Part shown: positions 1-11,734 of the stretch, one piece after another
Layout: the number at the start of each line of letters is the position of its first letter
Position numbering within the stretch: position 1 is the first letter of the stretch
Source of the DNA: Nectonema munidae
Taxonomy: Eukaryota; Nematomorpha; Nectonematoida; Nectonematidae
Reading direction: 5' to 3'
Assembly (NCBI GenBank): GCA_030549495.1
Contig: JAUIRK010000903.1
Location: 682,001-746,000 of the forward strand
Length of the DNA stretch: 64,000 bases
The notes under the pieces: model-generated
What the model saw: the letters and a program-made list of their open reading frames with translations, nothing else
Databases searched by the model: none
Told to the model about the DNA's origin: nothing
Translations under genes and position numbers: made by a program

Positions 1-260
1 AGGGATTGGGAAATCAAGCTAATTACGGCCGTCTGAGGGATAGTATAAGGGGGAGGGAGAGAAATTGTTTGTTTGCTTGCTTTCAACATTACATTTATGC
101 TACAAAACAACAATCCGTTCGAGACGAAACAACCGTTCGACAAAAAGGCTGTTTGATCAAATATCCATTCCACAAATCGTTCGGCGACGATATGTCTGTC
201 CGATGACAAATTGTCCATGTACCGGTATTCGAAGATACAAAAAATTGTGCAAAAACAAAA
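1..260. repeat. Repeat-like stretch with short palindromic units
   Basis: No gene is recognised. The stretch holds repeated CCGTTCGA-type words and the odd palindrome GACAAATTGTC at 205-215. The same 11-mer occurs at 33596-33606 in another repeat, and related words such as GACAATTTTGCC occur in the 3.4-kb foldback element. It is probably part of a dispersed foldback-type repeat cut by the window edge. The two small reading frames here do not look like protein. Confidence 0.3.
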
Positions 261-415
261 AGCTTGCCAAATAATTATCACGTAATTATTAATAAAAATG
301 GTGAAAAATGAAACTTCTAAAATTATTAAAAATACTACTGCTTGAATTGATGATGTTTGATAATGGTCATAGTAGCGTTTGCAGCTGAGTTTAGTTATTA
401 CTTTGAAAAAGTTAC

Positions 416-518
416 CTTCCAATATTGAGATATTATTATGCGATAAATCCAAGGTTGTAAGAAGTGTAAGTCTTTGAAGACCTGTGATTTTCTTTATGCA
501 ATTATGACTGAGATCTAA
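416..518 (-). CDS. Exon encoding leucine-rich repeats (gene runs off left edge)
   Basis: On the - strand a pyrimidine-rich acceptor (ctttttcacag) precedes base 518 and a donor (GAAG|gtaact) follows base 416. The 103-nt exon encodes 34 residues plus one base. It contains two SDS22-type leucine-rich repeats: LDLSHNCIKKITGLQ, then a second unit LTTLDLSHNNISILEG. The regular spacing of Leu, Asn and Ile and the good splice sites make a real exon likely. The protein cannot be named, because many families (LRRC, CEP97, nischarin-like) carry this repeat. The next exon should lie left of the window. A possible earlier exon around 640-700 on the same strand is too weak to call. Confidence 0.6.
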
Positions 519-530
519 CTGTGAAAAAGA

Positions 531-1680
531 AGAAAAGATAAAGGAATTATTTAAAACAAAATTATTTCAAGCAAATTAACAGTAGAGCAAAAATGGAACT
601 CATTTCTAACTGCCAAATTTAAAAAGCTGCACTTTAGCCTTCTCAATTTCAAATAATCGAAAACTTAAGTGCTTGCAATTTTTTGTTGAAGTTACAAAAT
701 TTATGATAAAAAAAAGAGGTAATTTTTAAAACTTATTTTTTAGGGTATTTCTTAAAATATCTTTATAATAAATAGAAGCATAGATTTTTAATAGAAAGAA
801 AACTGAAAATTCCCAATGATCCTGTAATTGATAAAAGTATTGGATTTAAGAGAAATAATATATAATTAAAAAGAGTAGGCAAAACTCTTAAGTTTTCTCT
901 AGTCATCAAAGACAACACAAAACATTTAAAAACGTTATTTGTTTGATAAATTTTGGTACAAATAGTATAAGTATACTGCAGATTTGCTACTATAAATTAA
1001 ACATCTTAGTGAATCTAGGTTCAAATTTTACACTAAAAAAATATTATACTTATTTCTTTCAGAACATTTGATATATTAAAGTTGTAAGATTTTTAAATCA
1101 GTGGTGCTGGAAAATTGGCGTATGAAGAAGTCAAAAAATAATTTTAATTCAATAAAAATTAATTAATATGAAAAATATATCAAATTGAGATTATTTAAAG
1201 TGTTGTGTGATAATCCAAAAAACCTGGACACCTAGCAACGCAATAATAGCCTCTATAAATGTCACATTGCACATATACAATTCATATTTTATATTATATA
1301 TACATTTTTGGAGAGCCAATATAAATTTTTCAAGATTCTGAATATACAAATGAAAAAGATAATATATTTAATAATCCAAAATTGCATAGAAAGAATCAAA
1401 AACATTTTAAAAAGGAAAATATTGAGGAATTGAGAAGAGATTTAAATTTTTGAAGAAAATTTCGTTTGCTGCATCTAAACAGCCGAAAAATTTCCACGCA
1501 AAAGAGAAGCAATACATTTATTCCTGAGATATCCAGAATAATCTCTAAAAATATACTTACACAATTTTTGGTAATCAAATAAAGTTTTTTTGTTAAGCCC
1601 CATCAACATCTCAAAAACAATAGAGTCCCATGTCCAAGTTCCTATATCATGTATAAATATTCATGCTACATGATATATAT
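531..1680. other. AT-rich sequence, nothing recognised
   Basis: This is probably intron of the - strand leucine-rich-repeat gene. No transposon ends, RNA genes or convincing exons were seen. A small - strand frame at 1396-1578 lacks family features. Confidence 0.3.
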
Positions 1681-1687
1681 ATATAAG

Positions 1688-1716
1688 ACTTCCATCATTG
1701 AATCTATGATGGAAGT
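1688..1716. repeat. Perfect 11-bp stem hairpin
   Basis: ACTTCCATCAT at 1688-1698 and ATGATGGAAGT at 1706-1716 are exact reverse complements around a 7-nt loop (tgaatct). An (AT)n stretch lies just upstream. It is a strong hairpin in sequence otherwise poor in structure; its function is unknown and it may be a small repeat core. Confidence 0.6.
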
Positions 1717-1973
1717 TTTTCATTCACGATGGAGGTGAATATTCATTACTTGAAGAGGTGTATAAATATTTTCGAAAAATTTGATGCAATTTTTATAGAC
1801 TTAACGTAGGTCTAAGCAGCTACAAAATATCAATTTTTTTTTTGTCAAAAAATAATTATGTCAAGAATTTTAAAATAGTCAATCATTTTTTCTCTTAGTT
1901 TATAGAAAATAATTTTTGAGAAAAAATATAAATATCTCTAATTATAGATTTGGAGCTCAAGATGGCTTTAGAA

Positions 1974-2192
1974 GGGTGTTCAAATGGCTCAGGCCGCACC
2001 TACAAAAAATGTGGACTTCGGGCGCATTTCTCTTTATAATAAATCGTGTCTTTATTTATGTCTATAATAATCGTGTCTTGTACTCTGATTAAAAGTTGGA
2101 AAATGTAAAATATTTGAAAAGACGCAGAGGACCGCATTTGAGAATACGCAGGACCGCGCATGCCGCATGTGTGTGCTATTTGGAAAACACCG
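1974..2192. mobile_element. hAT-type MITE (degenerate)
   Basis: The left end GGGTGTTCAAATGGC and the right end read in reverse, CGGTGTTTTCCAAATAGC, form an imperfect TIR. The flanks CTTTAGAA (1966-1973) and CTCTAGCA (2193-2200) agree at 6 of 8 bases and resemble the hAT target core TCTAGA. No coding capacity is seen. Confidence 0.4.
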
Positions 2193-2199
2193 CTCTAGC

Positions 2200-3365
2200 A
2201 TATCTGTAAATGTTGGACTTGTGTATTACACGTTAAGAGATAGAATTAAAGAATTGGATGTTCTTTTCTAAAAAAATCTATCTATTAGATAAACTAATAT
2301 CTTAAATTCAGGATATTAAGACATTGGGATTCTGATAATGTAAAATTTTCGAAGGGATATTGATAGTGTGTAGTCTATGGGATTGCTCCCTTTAATAAAA
2401 GCCATAATTTTTAGCAATTCAACAATTGAAGTTATACACAATTATATATTATAAGGCTTTATGTTTGATTTATTAGAATTTTTCATGTTTATGTAGATAA
2501 ACATTTAGTGAATAATTAAACTTGACTTATAAAAAATGAATATTAAAGGAAAAAATAAAATTAATCTTTAGTTGTTCAAAATTAATTAAAAAAAAACTTT
2601 TTTTTAACTTTTCCTCTCATTTAACTATATCTCCATAAATTATGATAAAATTAAGTATCAAAAATTTCAGAATTTTTTTCTTTATCAAAAATAAAAAGTA
2701 TCGTTTTTTACTTTTTATAAACGAACCTCTTTAAAGAATATAAAAAAACCAATACAAAATCAATATTTTCTCCCACATAATTATTCACAAATAAAGTTAT
2801 ATGGATACTACTTAAACTCTATGCTGATATTTTCTTTTTTTTAAAACATATTTTTGTAAATATGACATTATGATGTTCTTCTACAGGTATAAAGGGCAAA
2901 TAAGCTCTTCATATACATGTACGTATACAGTGAACGTAGAAGTTATAGAAGATGATAAGATGTATACATAACAGAAGGAAATAAATATCAATGCTTTGAT
3001 AATACAAAAAGAGGGAGAGTGATGTAGGCTCAGACACGTCATGTTCTCTTACTCCGAAAACAAGCAAATACCATGTTCCCTCAAAGAAGGGGTAAAATGT
3101 GATCCAGTAGTAAAAGTCCTAACACTTCAGCGCACTATAGTATGAAGAATATATTTATGATTTAAAATAGTCAGTAATTTTTGATAATGTTATAAAATAG
3201 CCAGAAAGTTTTAAAAAAATGTGGATCTGTGTAACGTATGCATGTGTTTATGTGTGTGTTTCATCCTCGCTGTTGCAAAGCATTGGACAGTTTTTACTGT
3301 ATAAAAACTTATTGAAACATCAATTTTAAATATCAAAGGTAAGTAGATATGAATTATTTTTTCTT
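2200..3365. other. AT-rich sequence, nothing recognised
   Basis: Long A/T runs without a convincing exon, transposon end or RNA gene. Confidence 0.3.
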
Positions 3366-3368
3366 CAA

Positions 3369-4015
3369 AAATTCGCGGTAAACAAGTTTGCTGTAGGAAA
3401 ACTCGCCTAATAGGAAAAATCGCCGCAAGACAATTTTGCCGTAAAACAAGTATTTGTGATAAAAACAGTTTGTTTTTTGAAGTACGATTTTATCTCTTTC
3501 AAACAATCAAATTTCACCAAGTAATTATTTTTTTTATTTTATCTTTATTTTTATTGAATTCTATTTTTTATTTTATCTTTATTTTATTTTTTATTTTATC
3601 TTTATTTTTTTTCGACTATAGTTTTTATTGTAGACAGACAATGGTTTATCAAATGGAAACTAGTAGAGGAGGACTGGAATTAGTTGACGATCTTAACTAT
3701 ATTTACTGAATAGATCGAAAATACGGATAAAAAAATAAGATAAAAAATAAATGGATAATAAATAAAAGAAAATACGGATAACAAAATTAAAAAAATAATT
3801 ACTCCATTTCCTCACTAAACAGAAACTTCGAAAGCCAAGTTTGTTTATTTGGAAGCGATAAAATGGTACTTCAGAAACCAAACTGTTTTTTTCACAAACA
3901 CTTGTTTTACGGCAAAATTGTCTTACGGCGATTTTTCCTATTAAGCGAAATTTGCTGAGGCGAAAATACGTGAGGCGAGTTTTCCTACGGCAAATTTGTT
4001 TACAGCGAATTTTCC
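3369..4015. mobile_element. Foldback element with very long inverted arms
   Basis: The left arm opens with AATTCGCGGTAAACAAG and the right arm closes with the reverse complement of AATTCGCTGTAAACAAA. Both arms carry the units GGAAAACTCGCC, AGGAAAAATCGCCG and GACAATTTTGCCG in mirrored order. Pairing continues inwards through TTTTATC- and TAATTATTTT-like segments, so almost the whole 650 bp can fold back, apart from one indel of about 40 bp. The centre is a low-complexity TTTATC-rich tract. No transposase is encoded and no clear target duplication was found. It looks like a non-autonomous foldback MITE. Confidence 0.7.
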
Positions 4016-4019
4016 TGGA

Positions 4020-5070
4020 ACCAAAAAATACAAAGGTTAATCACACTACTACAAAACAATGATTAGAGACATGTGACAAGTTTGGATATAAAGAAAATAC
4101 ATATGAAGTTAGGTAGCATGAAATGTATTTGTGTCCATTGTTTCCCTCAGTCGCTCTATAGTAACATATAAAATATCAAATTTTTTGATCTAGTATATTT
4201 GTTTTCATGAGTTATATAAATAAAAATGTGAAATAACTATGAAAATTATTTCCCATTACTAGCATAAATCGGTTAATGGTATAGAATTTGCGGGCGCGTG
4301 TGAAGCAAACTTCTTATACTGATGAAATTAGGTCAAAGAATCTTCCTTACATCTTCCAAAGAAAAGGCGTATAATTCTTCGAGATTTTCAACTCTTGAGA
4401 TCTTGTTGTTTTTTGCACTAAATTTGGTTGGATTAAGTGGAAAATCTATGCAAAATTCTTTTTCAATTCTGCACAAATTTTTATTCTCCAGATTAATACA
4501 ATTATTAACGTCTAAAAAAATAAAAAAAAGTGTATTGTAGCATGTCAAAGATTTACCATCAAAATAAATTATCAGAGGCAGAAAATCAAACCAATAAAAA
4601 GAAAATATTTGTGTATTCTAGTCAAAAAACCCATTTAATTGGGTCCTGTTAAACACTAGATAAACTTTAATGCGGAAAGCAGCCCAAAAAAAAATTGCCC
4701 ACCTGATTTATGTGATCTTATATATAAAAAATACAAAAATATTGATCCGAGAACAAAGATAAAAAATGATGTATTTATTAAATTAAATATACAAGAAAAT
4801 TATAAAATTTTAATTTTTAATAGATCAGAATGACAAAGTCGTTAAAAATACCCCTTTTTAATTTCACTTTTTTCAACTTGCAGAGGTATTGACTGACAAT
4901 ACATGTGTGACAACAGCCATTTTGATGATCTCTTACATGAAAATAGTGAAAAACCAGCAAAAAAGATTTTGTCAAACTAAAACATGTAAAATTATAGCAG
5001 CTAAAATTGCTAGAAAATCTTCATAAAAAGTATACCCTAATCAAGAAATGTGAATAATTAAAAATTTTGT
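4020..5070. other. AT-rich sequence, nothing recognised
   Basis: Two opposing small frames overlap at 4322-4548 but neither resembles a known protein. No repeat ends were seen. Confidence 0.3.
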
Positions 5071-5074
5071 CTTA

Positions 5075-5220
5075 TAAAAGAAGGTAAAGGTGCAGTGGGG
5101 TGTTTTCATCGAGAAGGCACAATTGCGCCGCTTGTAGCGAACTATGAGAAAAGGAGGCTTTATGCGCGATCGAACACCAAGACCATGAGTTATCGAAACC
5201 GAGTATCTAACCAACCAAAA
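5075..5220 (-). mobile_element. tRNA-derived SINE copy
   Basis: Read on the - strand, an A-box-like TGGTTGGTTAGATACTC (5201-5217) is followed by a B-box-like TTGGTGTTCGATC (5168-5180). The tail segment runs AAAACACCCCACTGC then CACCTTTACCTT. The tail closely matches the copies at 24.3 and 33.2 kb, so this is one member of a local SINE family. Confidence 0.65.
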
Positions 5221-5742
5221 AAATAATTGATTTATTTCATCTAATTTTATAATATAAAGTTTCAAAAATATTTTAAATTAACATTTTTCCGAATAAATAA
5301 ACTATTGTCATTTTGCCATTTGAGGCATCGTAAAACGTTGATGTTAATATAGAGGACCGGTGGTAGAGATCGCGTTAAAACTTCTAATATAATTGAAATT
5401 TTTATTTTCCCATAAATCAATGATTAAACCCAGAAAATTAGGTCTCGTTTTTTCTGATCCTTTGTCTCATTGAAAAATACGGTGAAGAAACCTTTTGGAC
5501 TTACGAGGGTGATTCCTAATATAGATTCTCGAAATTGATGAGTAAAAACTTTTAAATTTTAAAAAGCAGGTAGTTTTTACTATCAAATATAAATAAAGTG
5601 TGGATAGGTCAAATATTTAAAATGTAGAGGAGCCGAGGAAACCATAGAATGTAACTTGCAAAATTTAATATTAAATGGAGTGAGGATGTTGAAAAACAAT
5701 GGTTCACCAGTGGTTAGGGTTCCAGTGGCCCCTCAATATAAA

Positions 5743-5790
5743 TTGTCTGCCTAAAGTTATATGAAAATTCATTGAAAAAGAAAAGCAAAC
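5743..5790. repeat. Dispersed repeat copy (partner at 42.8 kb)
   Basis: CTAAAGTTATATGAAAATTC and the following bases through AAAAAGAAAAGC match 42815-42860 with only a few differences. Upstream context (ccccTcaatataaa) is only loosely shared. The repeat class is not recognised. Confidence 0.45.
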
Positions 5791-5799
5791 AACTCATTT

Positions 5800-6390
5800 T
5801 AGAAAACGAAAGTAAGAAAGCAACATAAACAAACAAAACGCGGATAGACAAAATGTGACAGTATTAACGTCAACGTCGAAGGACCAAATGTCGACATTTG
5901 CTCATGTAGTCAATGTTAATAATTTTTCATTGTTACTTCTGTTACTATCACGTTAAATGAGTCATTTACTGCTTCCATAGTTTCCAATAGAAGGCCAACG
6001 TTTATGGGAAATAGGGACTTTGGCACCTGATTCGATTTTAAAAGTGGAGTATGAAAATCTGTTTAAATTGTTTTATAAATCAGTCAGTCGTATGTCCCAA
6101 AATTGGAGCCAAAAAATATAACTTACTAAACATGTAGTATTTCAGCATCTATCTGATTCGTCCCAAAGATAATAATAATAATAATGGTGGAATATATGAG
6201 AGTGTACAAATTGGCTTTTAAAATATCTTGAGAGTGAATTTGATGTAAATTGTCATGTAATAATAGGGATTTATTTACTTAATAATGACAATTTACTTAG
6301 CCTAAATACAAGATATAGTGAACATGCAAAGCAGCAGCCATGCATGCATATATGAAGTAAAAAACTTTTTCAAACGTGCAGCCAATATGA
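5800..6390. other. Non-coding sequence, nothing recognised
   Basis: Includes a short ATA-rich microsatellite near 6170-6186. No transposon end or exon was recognised. Confidence 0.25.
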
Positions 6391-6402
6391 TGTGAATAGT
6401 AT

Positions 6403-6655
6403 GTATAAATAAGGGCACTGGATATAATATGTAAACATATATTGTGCATGTTGGTGTTTGTATACACTAATTTCTGGGGGAGGCTGCATTGTATTTGATT
6501 TGCAGGATTCACTCGCCTTACCCCTTTGCCAACACCCCAGAATTGTTAGCGTCCGTGTGTATGAGATTCGGTTTCATATTTACACAAGCATTGAGTGTAT
6601 TTTTAAATCCTATTAAAATGGAGAAAATGGTGATGATGTTATTGATGAATAGAGG
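6403..6655 (+). promoter_or_regulatory. Possible promoter and first exon
   Basis: A TATA-box-like TATAAATAAGGG starts near 6404. About 210 bp downstream an ATG at 6618 opens a 12-residue reading (MEKMVMMLLMNR) that ends at a donor-like GAG|gtacgt near 6655. The local G+C content is higher than in the neighbours. No following exon was identified, so the promoter and start are only suggested. Confidence 0.2.
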
Positions 6656-7163
6656 TACGTAAAATGAATTCTGTTTTCAATGTGTGTCTTGGGAATACGG
6701 AATTTTTGAGCAAATTTAAAGTTTCAAAAAACCTTTTTTAATACTACTTATTTGAAGGTTAATAATTTTAAAGAAGATATAGTGATATGCCACGGAAAAT
6801 CTCACCGATTTAGATTTAATGATAAATATAATAAATAGCACCCAGACAAATAAGCGTTCATATGAGGTTTAGCTGTTTTGTAAAAGAAAATAGGGAGAAC
6901 GTGAAATTTCTTGTTACCGAATTTCCATAATATAAGCAAATACGGGATGGCGTCGAAGCCGGATTATTGTATTTTCTTGAATACTATTGTCAATATACCT
7001 TTTATGGTCAAAACTTAATTTTGCGTAAATTCCATAAGTATTTTTATATTAAAAAGTAGACGAAGGCGAATTTTATAAGACTTCAGAGTACAGAGTGGTG
7101 GCTTTTTAAAGTTCTCAGACTAAATTTACATTTTTAAGACTTTCCTAAACTTTTTCAACCAAA

Positions 7164-7209
7164 ATGCTGTCATCATTTTTGAAACTGTTTACAATTCTTT
7201 TTAATTCTG
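7164..7209 (+). CDS. Candidate signal-peptide first exon
   Basis: A start codon in good context (aaccaaaATG) opens 15 codons, MLSSFLKLFTILFNS, plus one base. This is a short hydrophobic leader, cut by a consensus donor (CTG|gtaagt) in phase 1. Phase-1 introns just after a signal peptide are common in secreted arthropod proteins. A TATAAG lies near 7074. No downstream exon was recognised, so the protein is unnamed and the call rests on exon form alone. Confidence 0.3.
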
Positions 7210-7214
7210 GTAAG

Positions 7215-8210
7215 TTGTCGGAGTAGTAAACTTATACCAGAACACATGTTTTTTACATATACTAATTAAGTAATTCATCATTATCATTAAATGTTAAAAT
7301 AATGAAAAGATATTGGCGGGGAAGGGGTAATTGTTGCTTCTGCCCCCCCCCCCCCATTGCTGGATCCATTCCTAAAATTAAAATAATTACCGAAACCAGA
7401 AAATAATGTTGAATTTAAATAAAAAATTGAAAATAATAAGGTGAAATTTTGAAGTGTTTATAATTTTTTTGTTTATTTTAATTATATGAATAATAAAAAA
7501 TAATGCAGGAAAAAAAAGGAAGTTCTGAACAATTTTTTAAAGGTAAATTTTTTATGAATTATTTGCGCTTCCCTCCCTATTAGTTTGCACCTAGAACTTT
7601 GGAAAGCGCAGCAAAATGTTTTTCTCTTTAATATCGCAAAATCAAAATACTTCATTTTTCTTATGCAAACTTTATTACTATTGCCCTACTCTACTGAAGC
7701 GAAGTAACACGTGACATCATAGGTTATATGTTTCGTTTTCATGTACACCAGGTGTGCTTTGCTATTCGATTTGTATATTAGTAATACCGAGTTCAATATT
7801 CACGAATTCGGAACAATGACGAGGCTGTAGCGCGTCCATCCCTGGTCAATATCGTTCAAGTTATAAAAGCCTTAACTGCACACTATGACATGACGCCTCA
7901 CTATCATTGCAACACACTCAGAGAGAAAGTGGATCGAAATAGCAGTATATTCATATTGGCATATATTTGCATAAATTAACTCCAAAATGAAGCAAAAACA
8001 GTAGTGTATTCGATGTTTGATATGGATAGGAATACAATAATGCATTTACTGACTACACATACCCTTTACACTTTTAATCCACTTTACGGTTGTTATGAAT
8101 AAATTTAATGCTTAACTGGCTAATCTACGCAAGAAAAATCCTGTTTCTGTGGCACATCACATTTGGCAAAAGTGTAAACACAGTTCTATGAAATTCATTA
8201 TTCTTAATTT
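7215..8210. other. Non-coding sequence with a poly-C tract
   Basis: Contains a run of about 14 C near 7342-7355. Nothing else is recognised. Confidence 0.3.
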
Positions 8211-8212
8211 AG

Positions 8213-8478
8213 GGCTGGGGAGTCGGATGGTATAAGGTCGGACTCCGCCCCCGCTCCGTTGATTCCTGATTTCAGCCTCAGGATTGGTCCATGCGTAAAA
8301 GCCAGTCGGAGATTTTCAAGGTAGGATAGGAGTCAGTATCTAACAAAATTTAGTCGGCTTTTTAAGTACTCTTAAATAATTAAAAATATATTTGGAATTA
8401 AGAGTTGGCGCTAACTTTATAAAGTTTTTACGTATTTGGAGTCGGCTTGGGTATCTTCCCTCCGATCCTGCAGCCCAG
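8213..8478. mobile_element. MITE of a dispersed family (second copy at 17.95 kb)
   Basis: The ends GGGCTGGGGAGTCGGA and the reverse complement of the right end, GGGCTGCAGGATCGGA, form a TIR. The internal words GAGTCAGTATCTAAC, GAGTTGGCGCTAAC and GTATTTGGAGTCGG recur in the same order at 17940-18150. No coding region. The target duplication is not clear. Confidence 0.5.
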
Positions 8479-8479
8479 G

Positions 8480-9449
8480 TAAATTTATCAAAGATTGAGT
8501 GTGCTAAATTTTTCACCATCAAAATTTTTTTATTTACTTTATACGCATCATGATGTTCCTCCTTGAATATCTCTTTAGTTATTCACATCTTTACTTATGC
8601 GCATAATTTGAATTTGTCAAAAATAAATTTGGAATTAATCAACACTCAAATATAAGTAGTGTAGATAGATACCTTTATGCAGTATATCTAGTAGAAAAGT
8701 CAGAATAGCTGAATAATGTTAATATATACATTCAGGTTGCTGTTATATTCATTTCAGCTTATTCCTTTAAATTCTTCTATGAAATTAAGGAACAGGGCTA
8801 TATATTTTCATTAAATGGAATATCCAAAAAAATAGTGTATAAAAAAAGAAAAATGAGAAAAAAATGATAAATTGAAATGGAAGGAGAATAATAAAACAGA
8901 AAAAGGATATAAATTTAGGTGTTTTTCAAAGAGGCAAGGGGGAGTATATACCCGTGGGAAAAGGTTAGTGTGAAAGCATGCAACAAAGAGTAGTACACGC
9001 ATGATTATAAGGCCTTCTTCCTATCATAAGGTAATTACATCCAAAAATACACACTTCGGGGGCGAGGTAAAAAAAGCCGTTCGATACACTATTAAATTTT
9101 AGTAGACTTTCCATATTACTTTACTTGTTTTACGGTTGAGTTTCAGACACAAATTCTTTTATCTTAAAATTATTAAAAGAAAATTAATGATGTGAACACA
9201 CTCATATAAAAAACTTTCTCGATATTACTAAATTTCGTTATCAATAGCATTATCATTCTTTATAATTTTGGGATTAAGTCTTGTAATAATAATATACAGG
9301 ATTTGATGTAATTTGACTTTTCATGGAAATACTGTTAACTGTGTACACACAAGGACCATACCCTCTTCTATATCCACATTTACAGGAGGAAGAAGGGCAT
9401 GTACTTGTTACGAAAATTATAGTGGCCTGTTAGAAACGGTGCTTAAAGG
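8480..9449. other. Non-coding sequence, nothing recognised
   Basis: A - strand frame at 8811-9002 has no recognisable features. No transposon termini were found. Confidence 0.25.
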
Positions 9450-9457
9450 ATGATGAG

Positions 9458-11723
9458 TAGGGATATAACTTTTTGACTTTTTTTTCTAAATCAAAAACCC
9501 TGTCACACCATATGATGAAACTTTCCATTTGGTTCACAAAAATGTCATTTTTGATCATTTTAGCGCCAAAAAGGTAGCGCGCATCGCTGTTTGAATATTC
9601 ATTCAATACTTCTCTTATTTAATTATATTGATTCATTCGTTTTTGTCTTTTTTTTCTTTCACTTAATGTTTTTTTTCTCTTCATAATCATATTTTTAATC
9701 TTTTTCATTAAATTTGAATGTTTTTTTTCAGATTAATAAAACAATTTATTTCAATTAAATGAGTAATAAAACTTGTCAAGAGAAGGCCAGAAATTCCTTC
9801 TGTAACTGCATGTTTATCTGATTTCTGTAAAATGCCAACCAATAAACAAAACATTGGAAGGTATTTAAACTTGTTCGAGAGCCAGAAGAGTAAAAAAGCA
9901 AGGATCAAAATTTTAGCAGAAGAATTAAGTCAACTATGGAATGAGTTGAACTTTCCAAAAATTTAAAATTAGCAAGTGGTGTTGAAAGTTGGAAAAGTTA
10001 TTGATTTGTATGAAAAGTACATGAAAAGAAAGACTCAAAAATGGGAGGAGAAGATGATAAGTTTGTTTGATATGACTAAAGCTGACAGTTTTTAGCTGAG
10101 TTCAGAGGATAAAGCCCTTTATCACACCCAGATTGCAACAGCGGGTAGAGTAGGTTATTCAACAAGATCTGAGGCAGGCATCACATCAATACATCCTTCG
10201 AAGCGCGTTAAAGTTTCGAGATTGTCTTAAACTGAATCGACATCTTCGTGTGTTCCGGGTGAATCAAACTCTGGTTCTGAAAGTTCTAGTCTCACTGAAA
10301 TTGAAAATGATGATGAATTTGTCCTGGATGAAAAGAATGAAACAAAGAAAGAGTATAACTCAACGAAATCCTCCGCTAAGCTTGTAGCACATGATTGTTT
10401 GTCTACCAGAAAGGCTTCAGTTGTATTTAGTTCTCTGAAACTTGATGGAATTGATATTGAAAGTCCGAGTCAGGTTGGGGTGTGGAAAAAGGTTATTAAA
10501 GAATCTGAAAGTGTTAAAGAAAAGCTTATGGAGGTTTTGAAATCGGAAGTGTTTTGTTTACATTTTGATGGGAAAAGTATTAAAAAGAAAGAGTATCAAG
10601 TGGTGTGTCTTCAAAATAGCCAAAGGAGAATCAATTTTGCAATACTAACTTGCAGAAATGGTTCTTCTAATGCTATTTTTGAAGAGTTGGTGAAACTTAT
10701 GGATGATTTTGACGCTTGGCAGAGTATTAAAATGATTATATGCGATTCAACAGCAGTGAATACCGGTCGTGAAAATGGGATTGTTGTTAGGTTTCAGAGA
10801 ATGGTGAACGAGAAGGGATACGACAAACCACAATTTATTCCATGTCAACACTATGTTTTGGACTTGGTTTTGAGACATATCATGGATTCAAGCTTTGGCG
10901 GTTCGACCAAAAATCCCCACTTGAATTATTTCTTCGTTGATATAATAGTTCAAAATTATGAATTCTTGAAATCAAATTATATTTCTGATTGTCATCATTA
11001 TGGAACTTCCAAAAATACTGGCTGGAGAGTGATTTCAAGTTTTTGTTGGAACTCTGCTAGGCATTCAAGTTCCATAAAGAAACTCGCAAATGGCCCAAAA
11101 TAAGCTAGAAAAAACTTCCATCTCTCCACAACGCCAGATGGAATTCACGAGACTTGTATGGCTTAATGGCTTATTTTTTACTCCCTGAAAAGAGAGAAGA
11201 GCTCGAAAAAATTTGTTGTTTTATTTCATTTTCTTGATGTGGCTTTTCGTTTTCTTACGAAAAATTTGAAGTTTCGACTTATGGTAAACTAAAACAAGCT
11301 ATAGTTGAACAAAATTGTACGAAGGCCATATCCACCTTCCTGAAATTTTTCAGTTCTGAAAATTCATTAATTGACATTCCTAGAACAAACATCTTTGCCG
11401 AACGTGGGGTTAAAAAAAATGGAAGAAATAGTGAAAAACTCACGCTCTGATAAATATATAACATCCAAATTTTTAACTACTAATGCTTTTTAGCTTTTCA
11501 TACGTTTTTAATATAGTTTTGAATCAATAAATGCGAATTTTTGTTTATATTTTTGTGTACCTTTAGTTATTTGTTAGCGACCCTACTATTTAATTAGTTT
11601 TTTACCCGTGCGCGCCAGGTTTTTTGAACATTTTAAGCTAAAATTGGCATTTTTTAGTTTCTAACAAAATTATTCATCGGAAAACACCACAGGGTTTTCA
11701 AATTAAAAAAAGTTATATCCCTA
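9458..11723 (+). mobile_element. hAT transposon with TIRs and perfect 8-bp target duplication
   Basis: The left end TAGGGATATAACTTTTT and the right end read in reverse, TAGGGATATAACTTTTTTT, form TIRs. Subterminal AAAACCCTGT is shared about 30 bp in from each end. The flanks are an exact 8-bp duplication, ATGATGAG, at 9450-9457 and 11724-11731, the size expected of hAT. The element is 2266 bp and encodes one decayed transposase on the + strand. The intact duplication and the long surviving frame suggest a moderately recent insertion. Confidence 0.85.
10231..11103 (+). pseudogene. hAT transposase, decayed
   Basis: An open frame runs from 10231, with an internal ATG at 10399, to 11103. It begins with an acidic Ser/Glu-rich segment. 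The hAT-like catalytic region includes LHFDGKSIKKKEYQVV, MIICDSTAVNTGREN and the Cys/His motif PCQHYVLDLVLRH, which is typical of hAT transposases. The N-terminal part upstream (about 9960-10230) is interrupted by stops. The C-terminal dimerisation region after 11103 is out of frame or eroded. The order of motifs and the enclosing TIRs make the family assignment firm; a finer subfamily is not claimed. Confidence 0.8.
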
Positions 11724-11734
11724 ATGATGAGGGA

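Noticed and set aside
4322-4548. Opposed overlapping ORFs
   Set aside because: Composition-driven open frames with no domain or splice evidence.
6297-6512. - strand ORF near the possible promoter
   Set aside because: His/Tyr-rich random-looking peptide with no homologous features; mirrors other frames.
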